Part shown: positions 57,701-64,000 of the stretch, one piece after another
How positions within the stretch are numbered: position 1 is the stretch's first letter
How the letters are laid out: every line of letters starts with the position of its first letter
NCBI GenBank assembly: GCA_905221605.1
Contig: CAJNDS010002155.1
Coordinates: 560,001-624,000 of the forward strand
Direction: 5' to 3'
Origin: Symbiodinium natans
Lineage: Eukaryota > Sar > Dinophyceae > Suessiales > Symbiodiniaceae
DNA length: 64,000 bases
Position numbers and translations under genes: made by a program
The notes under the pieces: model-generated
Database searches by the model: none
The model's input: only the letters and a program-made list of their open reading frames with translations
Told to the model about the DNA's origin: nothing

Positions 57701-58636
57701 AAAAATGGGGCCGCGAAATGGGCCCAGTTCCTGCAGTACAACTTGGAACTAAATACGGGGGTTGTGAAACCGCGACCCCAAAATTGAGTCCGCCTGGCGG
57801 CCCCAATTTTGGGGCCGCGAATTCTTCTATTTTTAGGCTCAATCTCGCGCTTTTTACTCGGGGCCCACAGACAAGCGCTCAAAGCGGAAAACTGAGAACC
57901 ACGACCTCCGCAGGCAGCTTTCTTGTGGAAGTGAGCGATCTGGTCAACATGAGAGAAACGTGCACAGGGGAGGCCCACGCACGCGAAGCCAGAATTGTTG
58001 AGATTTTTCGACCCCAGATTTGGACTTGCGCAAACTGGCAACTTTTGCAAACATGTGTACGCGACATTGCAAGGCCTCTGAGGCCTCACCCTGCGGGGTT
58101 CGAGGCCTTCCGAGGCCTCCCCAAACCTTACTCATGGGGTTTCGAGGCCTCACTCATGGGGTTTCGAGGCCTTTCGAGGCCTGGCGAGGCCTCCACAAAA
58201 TCCCAAAACCCCTTTAGCTTGAAAGATTACGAGGCCTCGGGGACCGGGGCTTATAATACTATTAAAGGGGTCCCCGCAAAGCCTCGAGCCCGGACGAACC
58301 CTGGTTGTCTCTCTTCTTTCCCGTGAAAAGAATTTGAAGCCGCAGCTGGCTCCAAGTCCTCTTCATTCTCACTCTATTCAAAACATCACGACGGACCTCG
58401 AAGGGGCCTCGACCGCTTAAGATGATCCTGCAAAAGCTATTCTTGCTGCCGCAAGCTTTAACTTCAGACTTCTCGACGGGCCTCAAATAAGTCCTCGATG
58501 ATCCTGAGCTTTCAAAGATTTCGACGGGCACGCGAAAGTCCTGAGAGAAGTACTCTGCGTGACATTGCAAGCTGATGTCGGTCTCCAGCGGGCAAGCAAA
58601 CAAAATCACGCCCTGTTCAACTGGAGGAGGCCTCGG
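54747..58636. repeat. 1.61-kb tandem repeat, about 2.4 copies
   Basis: Corresponding points are 54747, 56358 and 57967 (periods 1,611 and 1,609; the third copy lacks two bases at 57726). Each unit contains an AGGCCT-rich segment, a TTATAATACTATTAAAGGGG segment, a block without clear features and a pair of perfect GC-rich hairpins. Copies are nearly identical. The third copy is cut off at 58636 exactly where the G-rich satellite starts. Open frames of 160-270 codons occur but shift with indels in the older copy, so the unit is treated as non-coding. Confidence 0.9.
56081..56209. other. Paired perfect GGGGCC hairpins (also at 52284-52412 and 57692-57818)
   Basis: First hairpin: stem CGCGGCCCC / GGGGCCGCG, loop AAAAAT (56081-56104). 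Second: stem GCGGCCCCAA / TTGGGGCCGC, loop TT (56188-56209). Both are perfect in all three copies, including the old diverged one at 52.3 kb, although the surrounding sequence has changed. They could form cruciforms or RNA hairpins. Confidence 0.75.
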
Positions 58637-60350
58637 GAGGGGGTAGAGGGGGGGGTGGAGGGGGGGGGGTCGAGGGGGGGTAGAGGGGGGGGGAGAGGTA
58701 GTAGGAAGGGGAGTGGGGGGGGCGGCGGGGGCGGGGGGGGGAAGGGTAAGGGGACGAGGTTTGGGAGGGGGAGGGGGTGGGGGGTGGGACCAGGGCGGGC
58801 GTGCATCGGAACCCCTAAAACACTAAAGATTGGAGGCCCACGGCGGAGGACAGGGGAGTGGGAGGGGGTGGGGGGCGGGGTGGGAGTGGGGGGTGGGGTG
58901 GGTGGGTGCGGAGTGAAGGAATGTCGAGGGGGTTGGTGTTGGATGAGGGAGTAACTCGGGCACATAGGGAAGCGGAGCGATGAGAGCGGTGAGAGCGGGG
59001 AGAGCGGTCAGGGCGGGCGTGCATTGGAACCCCTAAAACACTAGAGATTGATCAGGAGCGGCGTAGGGGGTGGGGCTAGGCCTACAGGCGGAGGACAGGG
59101 GAGTGGGGGGGGAGGGGTTACGTGGGAGGAGGGGGGGGAGGGGGGTAGAGGAGGGGAGGGGAGGGAGGGGGGTTAGCAGGGGGGGAGAGGGGGGGGGTGG
59201 AGGGGGGTTTAGAGGGGGGGGGGAGAGGGGGGGTAGTGGACAGGGGAGTGGGGGGGGGGGAGCGGGGGTGGGGGAGTGGGGGGTGAGAGAGGCGGAGACA
59301 AAGGGGGGGGCGTGGAAGGGCAAGGAGACGAGGTGGGGGGGGGGTGACTGTGGAGGGGGGAGTGAGGGTTGGTGTTGGATTAGGGAGTGACTCGGGCACA
59401 TAGGGAAGCGGAGCGATGAGAGCGGTGAGAGCGGGGAGAGCGGTCAGGGCGGGCGTGCATTGAGCCCCTAAAACACTAGAGATTGATCAGGAGCGGCGTA
59501 GGGGGTGGGGCTAGGCCTACAGGCGGAGGACAGGGGAGTGGGGGGGAGGTGGGGGCGGGGAGGGGGGGGTAGAGGGGGGGGTAGAGAGGGGGGAGGGGGG
59601 GGTAGAGGGGGGGGTAGAGAGGGAGGGGGAGAGGGGGAAAGGGGGTGAGAGGGGGGGTGTGGAGGGGGGGGGTAGAGGGGGGGGTAGGGGACAGGGGGAG
59701 TGGGGGGGGGGGGGCGGGGGGTGGGGGAGTGGGGGGTGAGAGAGGCGGGTGGAAGCGGAAGGGGACGAGGTTTGGGAGGGGGAGGGGGTGGGGGGTGGGA
59801 CCAGGGCGGGCGTGCATTGGAACCCCTAAAACACTAAAGATTGGAGGCCCACAGGCGGAGGGGGGCGGGTTGGGAGTGGGGGGTGGGGTGGGTGGGTGCG
59901 GGTGGAGTGAAAGGAATGTCGGGGCTGGGGGTGGGGTGGGGGGGGGGGTGACTGTGGGTTGGTGTTGGATTAGGGAGTGACTCGGGCACATAGGGAATGA
60001 GAGCGGTGAGAGCGGGGAGAGCGGTCAGGGCGGGCGTGCATTGGAACCCCTTTTTTACTAGAGATTGATCAGGAGCGTAGGGGGTGGGGCTAGGCCGACA
60101 GGCGGAGGACAGGGGAGTGGGGGGAGAGGTGGGGGCGGGGCGGGGGGGGTACGGGGGGGAGGGGGGGAGAGGGGGGCAGAGGAGGGGAGGGGGTAGAGAG
60201 GGAGGGGGGTGGAGGGAGGGGGTAGAGGGGGGGGTGACTGTGGAGGGGGGAGTGAGGGTTGGTGTTGGATTAGGGAGTGAACTCGGGCACATAGGGAAGC
60301 GGAGCGATGAGAGCGGTGAGAGCGGGGAGAGCGGTCAGGGCGGGGGGAGT

Positions 60351-60384
<34 letters not shown>

Positions 60385-61250
60385 GAGAGAGGCGGGTGGA
60401 AGGGCAAGCAAACGAGGTTTGGGAGGGGGAGGGGGTGGGGGGTGGGACCAGGGCGGGCGTGCATTGGAACCCCTAAAACACTAAAGATTGGAGGCCCACA
60501 GGCGGAGGACAGGGGAGTGGGAGGGGGTGGGGGGTGGGTTGGGAGTGGGGGGTGGGGTGGGTGGGTGCGGGTGGAGTGAAGGAATGTCGGGGGTGGGGGT
60601 GGGGTGGGGGCGGGGGGTGAGGGTTGGTGTTGGATTAGGGAGTGACTCGGGCACATAGGGAAGCGGAGCGATGAGAGCGGTGAGAGCGGGGAGAGCGGTC
60701 AGGGCGGGCGTGCATTGGAACCCCTCAAACACTAGAGATTGATCAGGAGCGGCGTAGGGGGTGGGGCTAGGCCTACAGGCGGAGGACAGGGGAGTGGGGG
60801 GGAGGTGGGGGCGGGGAGGGGGGGGTAGAGGGGGGGGTAGAGAGGGGGGAGGGGGGGGTAGAGGGGGGGGTAGAGAGGGAGGGGGGTAGAGGGGGGTAGA
60901 GGGGGGGGGGGGGGGGGTAGAGGGGCGGGGAGGGGGGTGGGTAGTGGACAGGGGAGTGGGGGGGGGGAGTGGGGGTGGGGGAGTGGGGGGTGAGAGAGGC
61001 GGAGGCGTGACATGGGTTGGGGGGAGGGGGGGGCGTGGAAGGGTAAGGGGACGAGGTTTGGGAGGGGGAGGGGGTGGGGGAGGGCAGCCGTGGGGCCAGA
61101 ACCCATGGATCCATGAGGGGCATGGGCGGCGGCAGGGTGCGTGAGGGGTAAGGGGGAGGGAGCTGGGTCCATGAGGGGCAGGTCAAGGGGATGGAGAGTG
61201 GGAGCATGGGCCAGAGCTTTGGATGGGGTGGAGAAGGTGGCAGGGGCAAT
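58637..61250 (+). repeat. G-rich satellite with extreme strand asymmetry
   Basis: The plus strand is mostly G with A and T and little C. Runs of 6-30 G alternate with a recurrent spacer containing GGGCGGGCGTGCATTGG, CCCCTAAAACACTA and GAGATTGATCAGGAGCGG. The CCCCTAAAACACTA anchor or a variant recurs at about 58813, 59031, 59464, 59824, 60051, 60472 and 60722. Hundreds of potential G-quadruplexes exist. Proline-rich minus-strand frames and glycine-rich plus-strand frames are low-complexity artefacts. Confidence 0.9.
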
Positions 61251-61305
61251 GGGTCTTCACTGACGCCGCCCCCGGCTGGGGTCGGCGGATATATACATGT
61301 GGACA

Positions 61306-61330
61306 CCCCCCCCCCCCCCCCCCCCCCCCC
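61306..61330 (+). repeat. Homopolymer C run closing the G-rich region
   Basis: About 25 consecutive C immediately after the G-rich satellite, so the sign of the strand asymmetry flips at this point. Homopolymer length is likely unreliable in any assembly. Confidence 0.85.
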
Positions 61331-61809
61331 ATGACCTACGGTCGTGTTCTCCGCCGTAGATACCGTTTAGAACGCATCTGTCCCATCTTTATGGTTTTCT
61401 CGCAAGAGCTATCTTATGCCCTATTCCGCATCAAAGCCAATTACAACGGAAAGTTTTGTTTTGTGACCAAAGCTGTTTTCTAGATGAAGCTGTTTTGCCC
61501 TGAATCCAACACCAAGAAAGTTGCTCACGACTATGCAAGAACATGGTCATTCAGGACAGCTTGTTATGATGGAAACGTTGATGTTTCTCACCAACACATT
61601 TTTTTACTAATGATACATACGTGTATTTGCAAGTTTTGCGGTGCCGCGTTTAAGGGCGGGGCCTGCGTCGAGCTGCCGCCCAGAAGCAAGACGAGGCACA
61701 AATCGTCGTCGAATCCCCGCTTAGCTCCATTGCCTTCTGAGTTGCTTTCGGGTCCTATTCGGGTCCTATTCGTCTTATTGCATCTTTGGCTTTGCAGCTT
61801 TGCATAGGA
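61331..61809. other. Unique sequence without a supportable gene
   Basis: Normal base composition returns after the C run. Frames of 80-130 codons are open on both strands, but none has a recognisable motif or a convincing pair of splice sites. It could be the 5' flank of the candidate gene starting at 61810. Confidence 0.45.
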
Positions 61810-62115
61810 ATGGATGGCCGCCTTCAAGAGGCGCTCAGCACTGTTCTTTTTCTCGCCGTGGCGGTTCTTGCACGGTTTTCTGGAATTCTTGTGAGTCCTC
61901 TTGGGCTTTCGTGCAATGATGACATGAGTAGCTATTGTTTTCAAGCCATAGCAAGAGCGAGGCAAGAAGTTCACAACAGTAGCAAGTTGTAGTGACATTG
62001 CAGTGCCTATGAAAATGGTCTTGCTCAGTCTTGCTCTTGCAAAGGCACGACGTGGACTGTGATGGGCAGCTCAGTGTTGCCGAGGCATGGGATTGTGGGA
62101 AGACCAGAGCTCTTC
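61810..62115 (+). CDS. Candidate gene fragment: signal-anchor exon and EF-hand loop
   Basis: An ATG at 61810 starts MDGRLQEALSTVLFLAVAVL then ARFSGIL, a hydrophobic anchor, followed by a consensus donor CTT|GTGAGT. About 180 bases downstream the plus strand carries RHDVDCDGQLSVAEAWD. Residues D1, D3, D5, G6, L8 and E12 fit the 12-residue calcium-binding EF-hand loop exactly (62049-62084). The acceptor joining the two is not resolved and the entering helix is not visible. Calcium binding is inferred from the loop alone. Confidence 0.35.
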
Positions 62116-62812
62116 CGCAGCAGCTTTCATATGTTTTCGAGATTTTTTCTCTGAGTCTGGAATGCACAGGTAGAGGCATACGGGAAGGTGGAGCATGGGG
62201 TGGAGCTGTCGTGATCCAAGCATCTGCTTTGCTGCGGTTTGTGATTTGGTCTATGACTCGGTTGTCTATGACTCGGTTATAACCTTCAAGTCTCGGCTCA
62301 GGCCTGGTGATGTGCTGAGCCGTATCATGCGCGTGCCAGCAGCTGAAAGCGGGAAAAGATCGAATTCTCTCACAGAATTCGCGAGCGCTGATTTTTCTTA
62401 TACTTTAGAGCTCAAAGCCGCCACGGCCACCCTCTGCGGGTTTCGGGTTGTCGCGGCGCTAACACCCTCGTTTGAATGCAAGCTACGCACAAAGGTAGGC
62501 CAGGTAGGCTGGTCCCCTATCACGAAAAGAGACGCCTACACCTACTTCTGAGAGCGAGCGAGAAGACACAGGAAGAAGACCTCACTCACGCCTACTTCTG
62601 AGGGCGGCGCGGGGACAAAACTGTATACTGCAAGACATGACTCAAGAGATGCTCAGGCAAATTCATGTTACACCAGAGGGGGCCTTCTTGAGGGCCGTGC
62701 AAGTACACCGGCCGTGCTCGGCATCAGGTGACCTTTCTTGACTAGGAGCACGGTCCGGCACGATTCCCCAAAAGCCAAAGGAGCAGATGAAAAGCTGCAT
62801 CTTCCATCAGCA

Positions 62813-63590
62813 TCATACCAGCTTCCGCAGCCGAGAGTGCAGCAAAAAGACTGCGCGGGACGTTTCGGCAGCGGCGGCAGACCCGGCAATCTTGAAACAT
62901 CTACTCGGAGGCGGCCGCAACGCGCCGCCGCAGCGCAGCCCGTCCTCTAGCACGCTGAGTTGCTGGAGTAGGGCAGAGTGCAACGGGTCAGGTTCTTCTC
63001 CTGACCGTGCTGCAACCGCCGTCGCGATATGACGAAGCACGATAGCGGCCCCTGCATCCCATGTGTCTGACGTCTCATAGGAACGAACGCAATACCTTGC
63101 GACTCACAGGCTTGGGCTGTCTGGAGGCGCTCCTCCTTGTGACGGGCGTAAGCAGCAGCTGCCGCACGTGTGTTCTGGCCAGCCTGGGCGAGGACCTCCG
63201 GCCGCTGGGGCGCTGTAATGGCGAAGTCAAGTGCAGTAGGAGATCCTGCCAGGGCAGGGACGAAGATGTTTGCCGGCCTCCTACGCGCAGATTGCATGTC
63301 CGTGGGGAAGCAGCAGTCCAGGACGTTCTTTTCTGGTCGCAGGCCGGCTCTTTGCATCCAGAGGAATAGGAGGTCCCGCACCGCGTTGTGACGCTGAGTG
63401 CGTTCGCGGCAGCCCATGACGCCGTCGCACAACGGCACGTGCAAACGCTGCCGCAACTCCGTGGAAAGGCAGCGGGTTCCACGCGGCCTGGGCCACTGGG
63501 GATAGCACCGAGGAAGGCCCGTGCACCGAGACCAGCCTCCGAGCGCAGAAGGGCGCGTTCAATGGGAGTGGCTTGGGCGAGCTGCAGTAG
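62813..63590 (-). pseudogene. Frameshifted remnant of a LINE-like reverse-transcriptase polyprotein (C-terminal part)
   Basis: Three minus-strand frames carry consecutive pieces of one protein. About 63470-63590: RALLRSEAGLGARAFLGAIP. 63060-63456: LRQRLHVPLCDG with a Cys/His cluster ending TQRHNAVRDLLF, then RRPANIFVPALAGSPTALDF and YARHKEERLQTAQACESQGI. 62813-63040: ETSDTWDAGAAIVLRHIATA then LHSALLQQLSVL. I recognise this order (RRPADxFxPA, LDFAIT, QGxxFVPM, VLRHIA) as the tail following the polymerase domain in dinoflagellate LINE-like elements, probably a restriction-like endonuclease region. Frame breaks near 63470 and 63055 show it is dead. The polymerase domain is missing, so it is 5' truncated. 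Confidence 0.55.
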
Positions 63591-63591
63591 T

Positions 63592-63790
63592 ACAAAAGTA
63601 GTACTGTATAGGGCCGGTGCGCTCTTTTGGGCTCTCAAAATCCTCCTCTGTAGTACCAAAGTAGTACTGAAAAGGGCCGGCGCGGGCTGTTTAGGACAGC
63701 CCTCCTCTCCAAATCCATCTCTGTAGCACAACAGTAGTACTGAATAGGGCCGGCGCGCGCTTCTAGGACAGCCACCTCGCAAATATCGTG
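63592..63790 (+). repeat. Three-copy 65-bp repeat (AGTAGTACTG, AGGGCCGGCGCG)
   Basis: Three tandem copies of a unit with AAGTAGTACTGAAAAGGGCC, GGCGCGCGC-type and AGGACAGCC blocks, abutting the truncated end of the retroelement remnant. On the minus strand it is upstream of the remnant. Beyond it, 63790-64000 has short palindromic repeats (CATATCGTGATGTCGAAACC, GCATACAAGTGCAGTATACA) and no gene. Confidence 0.8.
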
Positions 63791-64000
63791 GGACTCGAAT
63801 TCCGGGATGTCGAAACCCTCGCACATATCGTGATGTCGAAACCAGATGTATTGAATTCCAATGAAGTGAATAGAGTTGACCACCAGCGCATGGCATTCAA
63901 GTCAACACACTTGAATGCCATGCAGTTGAAGCATACAAGTGCAGTATACAAGTGAGTATGCAACCATATCAGTGCATACAATTGTCCAAGTGCATACAGC

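Noticed and set aside
54747-58636. Repeated genes of 160-270 codons in the 1.61-kb unit
   Set aside because: The older copy at 52.1-53.3 kb has many 1-2 base indels in the same segments, and a 2-base deletion changes the frame between tandem copies, so reading frames are not maintained.
58640-61250. Proline-rich or glycine-rich proteins of up to 180 residues
   Set aside because: They are translations of the G-rich satellite in several frames at once, with no conserved frame between repeat copies.

Overview
The window looks like nuclear DNA of a dinoflagellate, possibly a symbiodiniacean or a relative; I cannot fix the species. Three things point there. First, coding sequence is cut into many short exons with long non-coding stretches between them. 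Second, at least two genes can be joined in frame only if GT-AG, GC-AG and GA-AG introns are all allowed. Third, TTTAGGG/CCCTAAA telomere-type repeats are scattered internally. There are no bacterial operons, ribosome binding sites or phage features. All gene models here were read by eye; joined exons were checked for frame and length, but no transcript or homology search was possible.

Region 1 (1-9.5 kb) holds a fragmented minus-strand gene, possibly SGNH/GDSL-hydrolase-like. Four exons at 1284-2616 join perfectly, and several looser exons lie upstream. Its introns carry degenerate TTTAGGG arrays in inverted orientation at their ends. Region 2 (11.3-18.1 kb) is a complete minus-strand gene of seven exons and about 1,076 residues: signal peptide, a solute-binding-protein-like ectodomain, cysteine-rich GCC2/GCC3-type repeats, about nine membrane helices and a cytoplasmic tail. 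One of its introns (13604-13706) is a compact element with perfect terminal inverted repeats, i.e. an introner-like element. Diverged relatives lie at 641-723, 29098-29190 and 32294-32336, all in the same orientation.

Region 3 (18.1-32 kb) is mostly non-coding to my eye, with one convincing plus-strand exon near 27.5-27.8 kb and one minus-strand exon at 29.2 kb. Region 4 (about 32-50.2 kb) appears to be one very large minus-strand gene, or two adjacent ones. It encodes a polytopic membrane N-terminus, an extracytoplasmic segment, 14 HEAT-like units in one long exon, more membrane segments, and then many small exons of two kinds of helical repeat. Part of the 3' half has been tandemly duplicated as a 1,440-bp exon-bearing unit (33981-37661, about 2.5 nearly identical copies).

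Region 5 (50.5-61.3 kb) is repeat-dominated. It holds a 51-bp minisatellite, a 1.61-kb tandem unit (54747-58636) rich in AGGCCT and perfect GGGGCC hairpins, an older diverged copy at 52.1-53.3 kb, and a 2.6-kb extremely G-rich, strand-asymmetric satellite. Region 6 (61.3-64 kb) has a possible plus-strand EF-hand gene fragment and a frameshifted 5'-truncated remnant of a dinoflagellate-type LINE-like reverse-transcriptase polyprotein.
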